64,000 nt of DNA from Amycolatopsis lexingtonensis (GCF_014873755.1 NZ_JADBEG010000001.1:64501-128500); one strand, 5' to 3'; positions 14,620 to 24,480 are shown, counted from the stretch's first letter. The notes: generated by a model from the letters alone, not told the origin. A program made the numbers and translations.

Positions 14620-16971
14620 ATGCCCTTGAACCGGAGAAACGCGCTGCGCGGCGGCGCGCTGGCGGCCGCTTCGACCGTTTTCCTGACCCGTCCCGCCTTC
14701 GCCGCGGCGGCCACCACTGCGCCCGCCACGAGTGGAGTCCCGGCGTCGACCGCGCCGATCGTCGCCGCCTACCGGCAGCTGCAGACCGGCATCAACCGGC
14801 CGTCGCCGGAACGTGCGGAGGCGCTGGCCAACCTCGGCCGCGTCGCGAAGGCGTACAACGCGAGCCTGTCGGTCGCCGGCGGTGGCGCTCCACTGTGGAC
14901 GGACCTGCCGCTCGGCCCGGGCAGCGACTACACGACGTCGATGTACGCCCGGCTGCGCGCGATCGCCGTCGACTGGGGCACCCCGGGCGGTGCGCTGGCC
15001 GGCGACCCGGCGGTACTGGACCGGATCAAGGCCGCGCTCGAGCTGATCTACGCCAGCCAGTACAACGAAAACGTCGGTGAAATCGGCAACTGGTACACCT
15101 ACGAGATCGGCATCCCGTACTACCTGCTGCACACACTGTCGGTGGTCGCCGACCAGCTGACGGCGGAGCAGCTGGCCCGCTACCTCGCGCCCGTGAAGCG
15201 GTTCGTCGGGAACCCGAACCGGCGCGCCAACAACGCGTCGGTCATCGAGACCGGCGCCAACCGCGCGGACAAGGCGCTGATCTCCATCGTGTCCGGCGCG
15301 ATGCTCGGCGACACGGCGTGGATCAAAACCGGCATCGACGCGCTCACCGACGTCGCGGGCGGGGGCGCGGCGAGCGTCGTGGCGAAGCTGGACCGCGCGG
15401 CCGGTGACGGTTTCCACGTCGACGGCTCGTTCATCCAGCACGACACGATCCCGTACCCCGGCCACTACGGCATCGTGCTGCTCACCGCGCTCGCCGGCGC
15501 CATCCACGTCACGCAAGGCACCGAGTACGCGCTCCCGCAGCCGTTGAAGGACAAGATCTACGCGCTGGTCGCGGACAGCTTCGCGCCGTTCGTCTACGCG
15601 GGCGCGCTGATGGAGCCGGTGCGCGGGCGGATGCTGTCGCGGCAGGGGGAGACCGGTCACGACATCGGCCACCAGCTCACCGTCGCGACCCTGGTGCTGG
15701 CGCGGACGGCGTCCGGCAAGACGAAGACGGACCTGAACGCGCTGGCCGCGAAGTGGATCAAGGAAGGCGCGTACGCCCCGTTCCTGAAGATCCCCGACCC
15801 CGAGCGGTTCGCGCCCGGGCCGGACCTCGTGGCGACGCCGGGCATCGAGTTCGCGCAGGACATGCTGGCCTCGGGCGCGCGCCCGGCGCGGGTCGTCGCC
15901 ACGCACCGGATCTTCGGCCAGCAGGACCGCATGGTGCACGTCACCGACGGCTGGTCGGCCTCCCTCGGCGTCAGCTCGACGCGGATCTCCCGCTACGAAG
16001 CCATCAACGGCCAGAACCTCAAGGGCTACCACGTCGGCGACGGCGTGCTCTACACGTTCCTCCCGAACGCCAAGGGGCACTACACCGACGCCTACTGGCC
16101 GACGGTCGACCCGCTGTTGCTGCCGGGCACGACCGAGAACGACGGCCCGGTCGACCCGAAGTTCGGCGGCGTGCCGGTCGGGCCGAACCCGCACACCGGC
16201 GGAGTCCGCTGGGACGCGCGCACCGGCGCCTACGCGTTCGACTTCACGTCCTGGGACGGCTCGCTGGTCGCGAAGAAGTCGTGGTTCTTCACCCCGGCCG
16301 GGATCCTGTGCCTCGGCGCCGGGATCACGAGTACGAGCGAACACGCCGTGCGCACGACGATTGAGAACCGCAACCTCGGCGAAGGCGGGCACGGGATCCT
16401 GCTGGCGGACGGCCGGCGCGTGGCCACCGACCTCGGCCAGGCGGCCGCACTGCGCGAACCGCGCTGGCTGCACCTGGAAGACGTCGGCGGGTACGTGGTC
16501 CTGGACGGCGCTTCGGTGACGGCGTTGCGCGAGGACCGGACCGGCGCGTGGCGCGACATCGACACCGGTGCCAACACCAAGGGCACCGCGACCCCCAACA
16601 CGCGCCGGTACCAGAAGCTGGTGCTGGAGCACGGCGTGAAGCCGGCGGGCGCGACGTACGCGTACGCGGTGCTGCCGGGCGCGTCGGCGATCGGCACGCT
16701 GGCGGCGTCGTGGGCGTGGCGCGTGCGGGCGAACACCGCGACGGTGCAGGCCGTCCGGACCGGCGAGGTGCTGCTGGCGAACTTCTTCGCGGCCGGTTCG
16801 GCCGACGGCGTCAGCGTGTCCGGGCCCGCGTCGGTGGCGGCCGGGCGGGGGCAGCTGGCGGTGGCGGACCCGACGCAGACGCAGGACAGCGTCACGGTGA
16901 CGGTGCACGGCAAGGCCGTGACGGTGCCGCTCCAGGGCACGTTCGGCGCGACGCGGGTCGTGCGGTTGTAG
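14620..16971 (+). CDS. Exported polysaccharide lyase family 8 (hyaluronate/chondroitin/xanthan-lyase type)
   Basis: This 783-residue protein has a twin-arginine signal (NRRNALRGGALAAA, cleavage after PAFAAA near 30). The alpha-toroid domain contains NWYTYEIGIPYYLL and ETGANRADK; DGSFIQHDTIPYPGHYG supplies the PL8 catalytic His and Tyr region. The beta-sandwich half contains STRISRYEAINGQNLKGYHVGDG, the family's best-known block. PL8 enzymes cleave uronic-acid polysaccharides by beta-elimination outside the cell. Placement directly after the uronate operon suggests it generates the unsaturated uronate units fed into that pathway. The start has GGGAGG seven bases upstream. The substrate among hyaluronan, chondroitin, xanthan or others cannot be told. 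Confidence 0.92.
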   Translation: MPLNRRNALRGGALAAASTVFLTRPAFAAAATTAPATSGVPASTAPIVAAYRQLQTGINRPSPERAEALANLGRVAKAYNASLSVAGGGAPLWTDLPLGPGSDYTTSMYARLRAIAVDWGTPGGALAGDPAVLDRIKAALELIYASQYNENVGEIGNWYTYEIGIPYYLLHTLSVVADQLTAEQLARYLAPVKRFVGNPNRRANNASVIETGANRADKALISIVSGAMLGDTAWIKTGIDALTDVAGGGAASVVAKLDRAAGDGFHVDGSFIQHDTIPYPGHYGIVLLTALAGAIHVTQGTEYALPQPLKDKIYALVADSFAPFVYAGALMEPVRGRMLSRQGETGHDIGHQLTVATLVLARTASGKTKTDLNALAAKWIKEGAYAPFLKIPDPERFAPGPDLVATPGIEFAQDMLASGARPARVVATHRIFGQQDRMVHVTDGWSASLGVSSTRISRYEAINGQNLKGYHVGDGVLYTFLPNAKGHYTDAYWPTVDPLLLPGTTENDGPVDPKFGGVPVGPNPHTGGVRWDARTGAYAFDFTSWDGSLVAKKSWFFTPAGILCLGAGITSTSEHAVRTTIENRNLGEGGHGILLADGRRVATDLGQAAALREPRWLHLEDVGGYVVLDGASVTALREDRTGAWRDIDTGANTKGTATPNTRRYQKLVLEHGVKPAGATYAYAVLPGASAIGTLAASWAWRVRANTATVQAVRTGEVLLANFFAAGSADGVSVSGPASVAAGRGQLAVADPTQTQDSVTVTVHGKAVTVPLQGTFGATRVVRL

Positions 16972-16993
16972 GGGCCCGGTTACGCTGCGAACC

Positions 16994-18469
16994 ATGACCG
17001 GTGCCGAACACGTCGACGTCCTGATCGTGGGGGCCGGCCTGTCCGGCATCGGCGCGGCGTGCCGGCTCCAGGAGCGGCTGCCGGGCAAGACGTACGCGGT
17101 GCTCGAGGCGCGCGACACCATCGGCGGCACCTGGGACCTCTTCCGCTATCCGGGAATCCGGTCCGATTCGGACATGTTCACCCTCGGCTACCCGTTCCGG
17201 CCGTGGAAGGACCCGAAGGCGATCGCGGACGGGCCGTCGATCCTCGCCTACATCCGCGAAACAGCCGACGCGTTCGGAGTGAGTTCACGGATCCGGTTCG
17301 GGCACCGGGTGGTGCGGGCGTCCTGGTCGTCTTCGACGGCGAGGTGGACGGTCTCGACGGCGCACGGCGCCACGTTCACGTGCCGGTTCCTGTACCTGTG
17401 CAGTGGTTACTACTCCTACGACTCCGGGCACGTCGTCGACTTCCCGGGACGTGACGAGTTCGCGGGCGAGATCGTCCACCCGCAGCACTGGCCCGCGGCG
17501 CTGGACTACACGGGCAAGCAGGTCGTGGTGATCGGCAGCGGCGCGACGGCGGTGACACTCGTCCCGGCGCTCGCTGCCCGCGCTTCGCGGGTGACGATGC
17601 TGCAGCGGTCGCCGTCCTACATCGTGGCGCGCCCGGGCCGGGACGCGCTCGCCGACCGGATCCGCGCGCTGCTGCCGGAGAAGCTCGCGCACCGGGTGGT
17701 CCGCGGCAAGAACGTGGTCATGGGGACGCTGTTCTTCCAGCTGATGCGCCGCCTCCCGGACCGGGCGTCGCTGGCGCTGCGCAAGCGCGTGGCGGCGCAG
17801 CTGCCGGCGTCGATCCCGGTGGACCCGCACTTCGTCCCGTCGTACGACCCGTGGGACCAGCGGCTGTGCCTGGTCCCGGACGCGGACCTGTTCAAGGCGC
17901 TGCGGTCGGGCAAGGCGGACATCGTGACCGACGGGATCGCGCGGTTCACCGCGTCCGGGGTCGAGCTGACGTCGGGGCGCTCGTTGCCGGCGGACGTCAT
18001 CGTGACGGCGACCGGCCTGCGCTTGGTGGCCTTCGGCGGGATCGCGCTGGACGTCGACGGCCGGGCGATCGATCCGGGGGAGCAGCGGGCGTACAAGGGG
18101 ATGATGTTCGGCGGCGTCCCGAACCTGGCGTGGTGCGTGGGCTACACGAACAACTCGTGGACGCTGCGGGCGGATTTGACGTCCCAGTACGTGTGCCGGC
18201 TGCTCGCGCACCTGGACCGCCGGGGGTACGCGTACTGCGTGCCGGACGCGGCTTCGGCTTCTTCGGCGGGCCGGCCACGCCCGATCGTGGACCTGCAGTC
18301 CGGGTACATCAAACGGGCCGCCTCCGGCCTGCCGAAGCAGGGTGGGAGGCGGCCCTGGATGATGCGCCAGAACTACCTGCTGGATCTGGCTGACATGCGC
18401 TTGAACCGGCTCGACGACGGCGTGCTGCGGTTCGGCTCACGCACGACGGCGAGCGCGGCTCAGCCCTGA
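16994..18469 (+). CDS. Flavin-containing Baeyer-Villiger-type monooxygenase
   Basis: This 491-residue FAD/NADPH enzyme starts with [13 protein letters not shown] (FAD Rossmann, residues 13-18), followed by the [17 protein letters not shown] active-site entry. [12 protein letters not shown] matches the Baeyer-Villiger fingerprint F-x-G-x3-H-x3-W-P, and GSGATAV is the NADPH site. It inserts oxygen into ketones or oxidises heteroatoms; the natural substrate is unknown. It starts 22 bp after the PL8 gene, so it may be read through from it, but no functional link is apparent. Its last bases overlap the convergent rpmJ gene by 10. Confidence 0.9.
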   Translation: MTGAEHVDVLIVGAGLSGIGAACRLQERLPGKTYAVLEARDTIGGTWDLFRYPGIRSDSDMFTLGYPFRPWKDPKAIADGPSILAYIRETADAFGVSSRIRFGHRVVRASWSSSTARWTVSTAHGATFTCRFLYLCSGYYSYDSGHVVDFPGRDEFAGEIVHPQHWPAALDYTGKQVVVIGSGATAVTLVPALAARASRVTMLQRSPSYIVARPGRDALADRIRALLPEKLAHRVVRGKNVVMGTLFFQLMRRLPDRASLALRKRVAAQLPASIPVDPHFVPSYDPWDQRLCLVPDADLFKALRSGKADIVTDGIARFTASGVELTSGRSLPADVIVTATGLRLVAFGGIALDVDGRAIDPGEQRAYKGMMFGGVPNLAWCVGYTNNSWTLRADLTSQYVCRLLAHLDRRGYAYCVPDAASASSAGRPRPIVDLQSGYIKRAASGLPKQGGRRPWMMRQNYLLDLADMRLNRLDDGVLRFGSRTTASAAQP

Positions 18470-18582
18470 CGCGCCTTCGAGCGCGGGTTGTCCTTGTTGA
18501 TCACGAACACCCGGCTGCCGCGGCGGATGACCTGGGCGCCCTGCTGGCGGGCCAGCGAGCGGAGCGAGCTGCGGACCTTCAT
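18460..18582 (-). CDS. rpmJ: 50S ribosomal protein L36, cysteine-free paralogue
   Basis: A 40-codon gene reading [20 protein letters not shown] and ending [15 protein letters not shown]. This is the L36 type with the zinc ligands (C-x2-C...C-x4-H) all absent. In bacteria such C-minus L36 copies substitute for the zinc form under zinc limitation and are often Zur-controlled. The start has GGAAGGA about eight bases upstream. A small inverted repeat, GTGGGA-N4-TCCCAC (18599-18614), precedes it, but it does not resemble the known actinobacterial Zur box, so regulation is open. Confidence 0.93.
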   Translation of the reverse strand: MKVRSSLRSLARQQGAQVIRRGSRVFVINKDNPRSKARQG

Positions 18583-18654
18583 GGTGACCGTCCTTCCCGT
18601 GGGAACCGTCCCACACCCGGCTCAACACCGCCCGCGTCGGTTTGATTCCGCGAC

Positions 18655-19827
18655 TCAGCTGGTCTCGCGCGCCACCCACCCCTGCAGGTCGTCGCCGCGG
18701 ATGGCGGCGGCCATCAGCTCCGGGAACTGGTCCGGGGTGCACGCGAACGCCGGGACGCCCAGCTCGGCCAGCGCCGCCGCGTTCTCGTGGTCGTACGACG
18801 GCGCACCCGAGTCGGACAGCGCGAGCAGCGTCACCACCTGGACCCCCGCGTTCACCAGCTCGCCGACGCGGTGCAGCAGCTCGTCCTCGTCGCCGCCCTC
18901 GTAGAGGTCGCTGATCAGCACCAGCAGCGTGCGCTCCGGGCGCTCGACCAGGCCCTCGCAGTACGCGATCGCCCGGTTGATGTCGGTGCCGCCGCCCAGC
19001 TGGGTGCCGAACAGGACGTCGACCGGGTCGGCCAGGTGCTCGGTCAGGTCCGCCACCTCGGTGTCGAACGCGACGAACGACGTCCGCAGCGCCCGCATCG
19101 AGGCCAGCACCGCGCCGAACAGCCCGGAGTACACCACCGACTCCGCCATCGAGCCCGACTGGTCGACGGCCAGGATCACGTCCCGCTGCACCGCCTGCTG
19201 CCGCCGTCCGAAGCCGATCAGGCGCTCCGGCACGATCGTGCGCAGCTCGGGGGAGTAGTGCTTGAGGTTCGCGTGGATCGTGCGCGCCCAGTCGACGTCG
19301 CCCGGGCGGGGCCGGTGGGTGCGCGAGGCCTTGTCCAGCGCGCCCTTGATCGCCGCGCGGGTGCGCTCGGCGAGCCGCTCCTCCAGCTCCTGGACCACCT
19401 TGCGGACGACCTCGCGTGCGGTCTCCTTCGTCTCCTCGGGCAGCACGCCGTTCAGCGACAGCAGCGTGCCGACCAGGTGCACGTCCGGTTCGACCGCCGA
19501 CAGCAGCTCCTTCTCCAGCAACATTCGGGTCAGCCCGAGCCGGTCCACGGCGTCGCGCTGCATCACCTGCACCACCGTGCTCGGGAAGTAGCGGCGGATG
19601 TCGCCCAGCCAGCGCGCGACCCGGGGTGCCGACGCGCCCAGGTTCGCCCCGCGCGGCCCGCCCGCGGCCTCCTCGTCCGGCTTGTCGTAGAGGGCGGCCA
19701 GCACCTGGTCGACCCCACTGTCCTCATCGGACAGCTGCGTGTCGGCCAGCCCCGAGCCGGGCCCGGCGCCCTCGCCGCCCAGCACCAGCCGCCAGCGCCG
19801 CAGCCGGTCATCGGTCTCCGCGCTCAC
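18655..19827 (-). CDS. VWA-domain protein of the MoxR cluster
   Basis: This 390-residue protein has a helical N-terminal half (VARWLGDIRRYFPSTVVQVMQ, ELLSAVEPDVHLVGTLLSLN) and a C-terminal von Willebrand A domain with a complete MIDAS: DQSGSMAES, the Thr of GGGTDINRA, and the Asp of LISDLYEGG. Cytoplasmic, no signal peptide. MoxR AAA+ ATPases typically act with such VWA partners as metal-dependent adaptors in protein or cofactor assembly. The GTG start overlaps the DUF5682 stop by four bases. It is the last gene of the five-gene operon. Confidence 0.9.
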   Translation of the reverse strand: MSAETDDRLRRWRLVLGGEGAGPGSGLADTQLSDEDSGVDQVLAALYDKPDEEAAGGPRGANLGASAPRVARWLGDIRRYFPSTVVQVMQRDAVDRLGLTRMLLEKELLSAVEPDVHLVGTLLSLNGVLPEETKETAREVVRKVVQELEERLAERTRAAIKGALDKASRTHRPRPGDVDWARTIHANLKHYSPELRTIVPERLIGFGRRQQAVQRDVILAVDQSGSMAESVVYSGLFGAVLASMRALRTSFVAFDTEVADLTEHLADPVDVLFGTQLGGGTDINRAIAYCEGLVERPERTLLVLISDLYEGGDEDELLHRVGELVNAGVQVVTLLALSDSGAPSYDHENAAALAELGVPAFACTPDQFPELMAAAIRGDDLQGWVARETS

Positions 19828-22007
19828 GCGCCCACCCCCAGCAGTGCGGCGAGGACGGGCAGCACGCGCTCCGCCCGGTCCTCGTCCAGTTCGTCGGCCA
19901 CCGGCGCGAGCCGGGCGGGACCGGTCAGGCCGGCCGCCCGGTGCCCGATCGCCCGTTTCTCGGGCCCGCTGAACGCGCCGAACGTCCGGCGCAGCAACGG
20001 AAGCACCTCGGTGAAGACCTCCGGCGGGATCGCCGCGAGCCACGCGTCGATCACCCGCAGCAGGCCTTCGTCGTGCACCAGCAGCAGCGCGCCGCCGTCG
20101 AAGAAGCCTTCGACGTACGCCGCCCCCGCCGACGGCGTGATGCCCGGCGTCAGCGCCCGGCCCAGCCGCAGCTCGATGTCGAGCGCGTCGAGGAGGCCGC
20201 TGTCGTGCAGGATCCGGGTGAGCCGCCCGGCCAGCAACGGCGGCAGCGACGGCCGTTCCGCGAGCCGGGCCAGCGCCGCCAGCCAGCGGTCCTTGGCGTC
20301 GTCGCCCAGCAGCGAGGTCGCGTCGTGCACGCCGTCGACCAGCGCGGCCAGCCGGGCTGCCGCGTCGTCGTCGATGCCGTGCGCCGCCGGGGGCAGGCCC
20401 GCGCAGATCCGGTCGAGCATGCGGTCGGCGACCGCGCGCAGCGCCGCGGTGTCCGTACCGCGCACGTTCCCGTAGCGGGTCGCCCTGGCCAGCGCGGGCA
20501 GCGCCGACATCAGCCGCGCGACGTCCGCGTCGGCCGCCGCCCGGGCGTCGAGCGCCGCGAGCGCCTCGGGCAACGCGTCCGGCAGGTCGGCGAGCAGGCA
20601 GTTCTCGACGGCCGCGGTGACCTCGTCCAGCGGTGGCGTGCCCTCGACGGTGCCGCGGACCGCCGCCGTGGCCGCCGAAGGCACGGTGGTGCCGTACACC
20701 GCCGCCGCGACCAGGTCGACCTCGAACGACGGTTCCCAGGCCAGCGCCCACGTCTCCCGGAACGTGCCCTTGTTCCGCCGTGCCGATGCTTCCCGGCTGC
20801 CCCACTCGATGCCGAGGATCCGCAGCCGGTGCAGCAGCTTCGACCGCTCGAGCCCGCCGGGCGTGCGCAGGTCGAGGTCGAGCTCCTTGACGATCGGATC
20901 CTTCTTGAGCCGCAAGCGTTTCGCCGTCGCGGTCAGGTCCGCGGCCAGCGGCGGCTGCGGCACCCGCTCGGGGACCTCGCCGAGCCGTTCGCCGACCACC
21001 AGCCGCCGGGTGACCAGCTCGACCTGCACCTCGTCCCCACCGCACAGCACCGACCGGGTGGCTTCGGTGACCTCGGCGAGCCCGGCCGACGACCGCCCGC
21101 GCAGCGCCGCGAGCGCCTCGGCCAGCCGGACGGCTTCGATGACGTGCGCGGTCGAGACCGGCAGGTCTTCTTCCCGCAGCACCCCGGCGACGCCGGTCAG
21201 CCAGCGGGTGGTGACGTCCTCGGCCGTCGTGAACAGGTGGTGGTACCAGCCCGGCGACCGCACGCCGGCGCCGTACCCGCTCGCGGTGGCCAGGCGCCCG
21301 TGCGTCCACGGCACCCAGGTGCACGCGACCTTCCGCTTCGGCAGTCCTTTGAGGACGGCCTGGTCGTGCGACGCCGGCGGCAGCGGGTCGGCCAGCGCGG
21401 GCACGTGCCACGCGCCGCAGACGACGGCGATGTTGTCGTAGCCGTCCTTGCGCGTGCGGCGCAGCACTGAGCGCATGTACGCCTCGCGCCGTGCTTCGTT
21501 GCCCTGCGGGGGTGCCTCGTCCTCCCGCACCGCGGTCATCGCCTCGGCGATCACGTCGAACGGGTTTTCGGTGTCGCGCCGGGACTCGACGACGTCGTCC
21601 CACCAGCGTTCCGGGTCGTCGTAGCCCCCGGCCGAAGCCAGCAGCGCCAGCGGGTCGACCGGCGGGCCGGCGTGCTCGTCCGGCCCCGCGGCGAACGTGT
21701 GCGCCGCCGGGAGGTCGCAGAACCGCACCGGGATCCCGGCTTCGCGAGCGTAGGCGAGCGCTTGCCATTCCGGGCTGAAGACGGCGAACGGCCAGAAGGC
21801 GGCGCGCGAGACGTCGTCGGTCGCGTACGCCAGCAGCGCGACCGGCGGGGCCATCGCCGGGTCTTCGGTCAGCTCGACCAGGACGTCGGCTTCGGGCGGC
21901 CCCTCGATCAGCACGATGTCGGGCTCGAGTTCGGCGAGCCGCGCCGCCACGGCCCGGGCGGACCCCGGGCCGTGGTGGCGGATGCCGAGCAGGTGGGTCG
22001 CCGTCAC
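19824..22007 (-). CDS. DUF5682 family protein with TIKI/TraB-like N-terminal domain
   Basis: This 727-residue cytoplasmic protein matches the DUF5682 pattern of MoxR/VWA clusters. The first 210 residues show signatures I associate with the EreA/ChaN/TraB/TIKI hydrolase superfamily: GIRHHGPGS (His11/12), LIEGPP (Glu35), and REAYMRSVL followed by NIAVVCGAWHVPAL (a second G-x2-H at 198-201). The remaining 500 residues are mostly helical, with no recognised motif. A hydrolase activity is inferred, not shown. The GTG start overlaps the MoxR stop (GTGA), and its own stop overlaps the VWA start, so stoichiometric synthesis is likely. Confidence 0.85.
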   Translation of the reverse strand: MTATHLLGIRHHGPGSARAVAARLAELEPDIVLIEGPPEADVLVELTEDPAMAPPVALLAYATDDVSRAAFWPFAVFSPEWQALAYAREAGIPVRFCDLPAAHTFAAGPDEHAGPPVDPLALLASAGGYDDPERWWDDVVESRRDTENPFDVIAEAMTAVREDEAPPQGNEARREAYMRSVLRRTRKDGYDNIAVVCGAWHVPALADPLPPASHDQAVLKGLPKRKVACTWVPWTHGRLATASGYGAGVRSPGWYHHLFTTAEDVTTRWLTGVAGVLREEDLPVSTAHVIEAVRLAEALAALRGRSSAGLAEVTEATRSVLCGGDEVQVELVTRRLVVGERLGEVPERVPQPPLAADLTATAKRLRLKKDPIVKELDLDLRTPGGLERSKLLHRLRILGIEWGSREASARRNKGTFRETWALAWEPSFEVDLVAAAVYGTTVPSAATAAVRGTVEGTPPLDEVTAAVENCLLADLPDALPEALAALDARAAADADVARLMSALPALARATRYGNVRGTDTAALRAVADRMLDRICAGLPPAAHGIDDDAAARLAALVDGVHDATSLLGDDAKDRWLAALARLAERPSLPPLLAGRLTRILHDSGLLDALDIELRLGRALTPGITPSAGAAYVEGFFDGGALLLVHDEGLLRVIDAWLAAIPPEVFTEVLPLLRRTFGAFSGPEKRAIGHRAAGLTGPARLAPVADELDEDRAERVLPVLAALLGVGA

Positions 22008-23092
22008 GAAATCTCCTGGCCGGCCCGGTAGAAGTCGGCCCAGCCGTCGCGCTCGCGGACCACCGTCTCCAGGTATTCGATCCAGATCGCGCGGTCGGCC
22101 ACCGGGTCCTTGACCACCGCGCCGTGGATGCCGGCCGCGACGTCGTGCGGCCGGAGCACGCCGTCGCCGAAGTGCGCCGCCAGCGCGAGGCCGCCGGTGA
22201 GCACGCTGATCGCCTCCGCAGTCGAGAGCGTGCCGGACGGCGACTTAACCGCCGTGCGGCCGTCTTCGGTGCGGCCCGAGCGCAGCTCGCGGAACACCGT
22301 CACGACCCGGCGGATCTCGGCCAATTCGGCGGCTTCGACGGGCAGCTGCAGCGACTTGCCCAGCTCCGCGACCCGCCTGCTGACGATCTCGACCTCGGCG
22401 TCGGCGCTGTCCGGCAGCGGCAGCACGACCGTGTTGAACCGCCGCCGCAGCGCGCTCGACAGCTCGTTGACGCCCTTGTCGCGGTTGTTGGCCGTCGCGA
22501 TCAGGTTGAAGCCGGGCCGCGCCTGCACCTCGGTGCCCAGCTCCGGGATCGGCAGCGTTTTCTCGGACAGGATCGTGATCAGCGAGTCCTGGACGTCGGC
22601 CGGGATGCGGGTCAGCTCCTCGAGCCGGGCCAGCTTCCCGTCCCGCATCGCGTGCAGCAGCGGGCTTTCGACGAGCGCGGCCGGGCTCGGGCCCTCGGCG
22701 ATCAGCCGGGCGTAGTTCCAGCCGTAGCGGATCGACTCCTCGGACGTGCCCGCCGTGCCCTGCACCAGCAGCGTGGAGTCGCCGCTGATCGCGGCGGACA
22801 GGTGCTCGGACACCCACGTCTTCGCCGTGCCCGGCACGCCGAGCAGAAGCAGCGCGCGGTCGGTGGCGAGCGTGGCGACGGCGACCTCGATCAGCCGCCG
22901 CGGGCCGACGTACTTCGGCGTGATGACGGTGCCGTCCGGCAGGGTGCCGCCGAGCAGGTACTCGACGACGGCCCACGGCGACAGGTTCCAGCTGGGCGGC
23001 TTCACCCGGTCGTCGGCGGCGGCCAGCGCGGCCAGCTCGGCGGCGTGGTCCTGCTCGGCGTGCGGCCGGAGGACGGTGGCGGGGGCGGTCAT
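22004..23092 (-). CDS. MoxR-type AAA+ ATPase
   Basis: This 362-residue AAA+ protein has Walker A GVPGTAKTW, an acidic Walker B region before ELTRIPADVQDSLITILSEK, sensor-1 ATANNRDKGVNELSSALRRRFN, and a helical lid. These are MoxR-family features; no membrane segment. It likely remodels or loads a client together with the VWA and DUF5682 proteins encoded downstream. The ATG overlaps the DUF5691 stop (ATGA), and its stop overlaps the DUF5682 start. Confidence 0.93.
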   Translation of the reverse strand: MTAPATVLRPHAEQDHAAELAALAAADDRVKPPSWNLSPWAVVEYLLGGTLPDGTVITPKYVGPRRLIEVAVATLATDRALLLLGVPGTAKTWVSEHLSAAISGDSTLLVQGTAGTSEESIRYGWNYARLIAEGPSPAALVESPLLHAMRDGKLARLEELTRIPADVQDSLITILSEKTLPIPELGTEVQARPGFNLIATANNRDKGVNELSSALRRRFNTVVLPLPDSADAEVEIVSRRVAELGKSLQLPVEAAELAEIRRVVTVFRELRSGRTEDGRTAVKSPSGTLSTAEAISVLTGGLALAAHFGDGVLRPHDVAAGIHGAVVKDPVADRAIWIEYLETVVRERDGWADFYRAGQEIS

Positions 23093-24480
23093 GCGAGCTC
23101 CTCGTACATTTCGCGGCGGAAGTTCAGCGTCTCGGTGAGATTTCGGCGCCACGGCCCGGCGTCCATGGTCAGGCGGGTGGTGGCCAGCGGGTGGCGCAGG
23201 CACTGCGGCGGGACCGCCCGCGCGATCACGACGGCGGCGTGCGAAACCAGGCGGTGGTCGTCCTGGCGGGCGATCCAGTCGAGCAGGGCGGTGCCGAGCT
23301 CCTTGGTCCACGGCCGGGGCAGCTCGTGCACCAGCCGCGCGAACGACTCGACGGGCAGCCGGCTGATCAGGTGCCCGACCGTGGCGGCCTGACCCGCCGG
23401 GCTCAGCACGCCCAGCAGCGGCGGGGTGGCGCGCCCGCCGGGGTCGGCGCCGATCAGCGCCTTCGCCCAGGTCTCGTCGCCTTGCCGGACGGCCGCGGTG
23501 GCCCAGGATTCGCGCAGCACGGTGGCCGGGCACCCCTCGACGCTCATCCGCACCACCTCGGCCGGTGGCCCGAACTCGGCCCAGAAGGCCAGGGGAGCGG
23601 CCGCGACGAGGGTGCGCAGCCGGACGGTGCCCTCACCGCGTTCGCCTTGCGGCAGCGCGATTTCGAGCGCCCGGTTCCGGCGGCGGACCAGCGGGCGCAG
23701 CCGTTCGGCCATGCTTTCGCCGTACCGGGTGCCGGGCAGCCGCCCGAGCAGCTCGGCGGCGCGTTCCCGGACCGCGGCCGCCCGGTCGCTCAGCGCGGCT
23801 TCGAGGAAGGCTTCGTCCTCGGGCCGCACGTGCGCGGCGAGCACGCCGAGGAAGTCCGAGCGGACGTCGGCGGGCTCGCTCTTCCACGAACCGGTGAGGG
23901 CGGCACGGGCTTCTTCGGGGTCTTCGGTCAGCTTGGCGGCCAGCCAGCGGCGGCGCTGGGCGAGGCTGCCGTACTGCCAGACGTCTTGTGTGCCGGCGGT
24001 TTCCGCCGGAGCGGCCAGGAAGGACCAGTCCGGGTTCCGCTGCCCGAGCCAGGCCCCGACCGGCCCGGCGACCGCGACGAGCGGCCCCCGCAGCGCGGCT
24101 TTCGTCCGGGCGGCTTCGGCGAGCAGCGGGAGGGTTTCGGGCGGGACGCGGTAGTTCGTGCCGGCGACGATGCCGAGCCATTCGAGCAGCAGGTCGGGGT
24201 GACTGGCGGCGAGCAGCCGGGCCAGCCGTTCCCGGGCGAGCGGCGGCACGAAGGGCCGTTCGTCTTCGGCGGCGACCGGGAGCGGCCGCACGTCGTGGAG
24301 CGGCTGCCGCCCGGCGCGCCGGAAGGTGGTGAGGACGGCCGCGGCCGCGAGGAGTTGTTCCGCCGGGTCGGTGCGGGCTTCGGCGAGTGGCCGCACGGCG
24401 GGGGGCTGGCTCGACAGGTCGAGGGTGCGGCGGCGGGTGCCGAGGAGGGCGGTGCCGACGAGGTCTTCCCAAGCTTTCAC
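23089..24480 (-). CDS. DUF5691 family protein
   Basis: This 463-residue, nearly all-helical protein carries the DUF5691 opening, WEDLVGTALLGTRRR. The middle contains HEAT-like segments (EAALSDRAAAVRERAAELLGRLPG) suggesting a protein-interaction scaffold. No catalytic motif is seen. The GTG start (VKAW) lies 46 bases after the SWIM gene stop. The family occurs with SWIM-domain, MoxR, DUF5682 and VWA genes, and here it is translationally coupled to the MoxR gene. Confidence 0.85.
   Translation of the reverse strand: MKAWEDLVGTALLGTRRRTLDLSSQPPAVRPLAEARTDPAEQLLAAAAVLTTFRRAGRQPLHDVRPLPVAAEDERPFVPPLARERLARLLAASHPDLLLEWLGIVAGTNYRVPPETLPLLAEAARTKAALRGPLVAVAGPVGAWLGQRNPDWSFLAAPAETAGTQDVWQYGSLAQRRRWLAAKLTEDPEEARAALTGSWKSEPADVRSDFLGVLAAHVRPEDEAFLEAALSDRAAAVRERAAELLGRLPGTRYGESMAERLRPLVRRRNRALEIALPQGERGEGTVRLRTLVAAAPLAFWAEFGPPAEVVRMSVEGCPATVLRESWATAAVRQGDETWAKALIGADPGGRATPPLLGVLSPAGQAATVGHLISRLPVESFARLVHELPRPWTKELGTALLDWIARQDDHRLVSHAAVVIARAVPPQCLRHPLATTRLTMDAGPWRRNLTETLNFRREMYEELA

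Noticed and set aside
18583..18654. A Zur box before the L36 gene
   Set aside because: The only symmetric element, GTGGGA-N4-TCCCAC, does not resemble the AT-centred actinobacterial Zur site.
18655..21768. One 1037-codon minus-strand protein
   Set aside because: The upstream part is the antisense-like shadow of the DUF5682 gene in another frame; a GTG at 19827 overlapping the DUF5682 stop starts a complete VWA protein.
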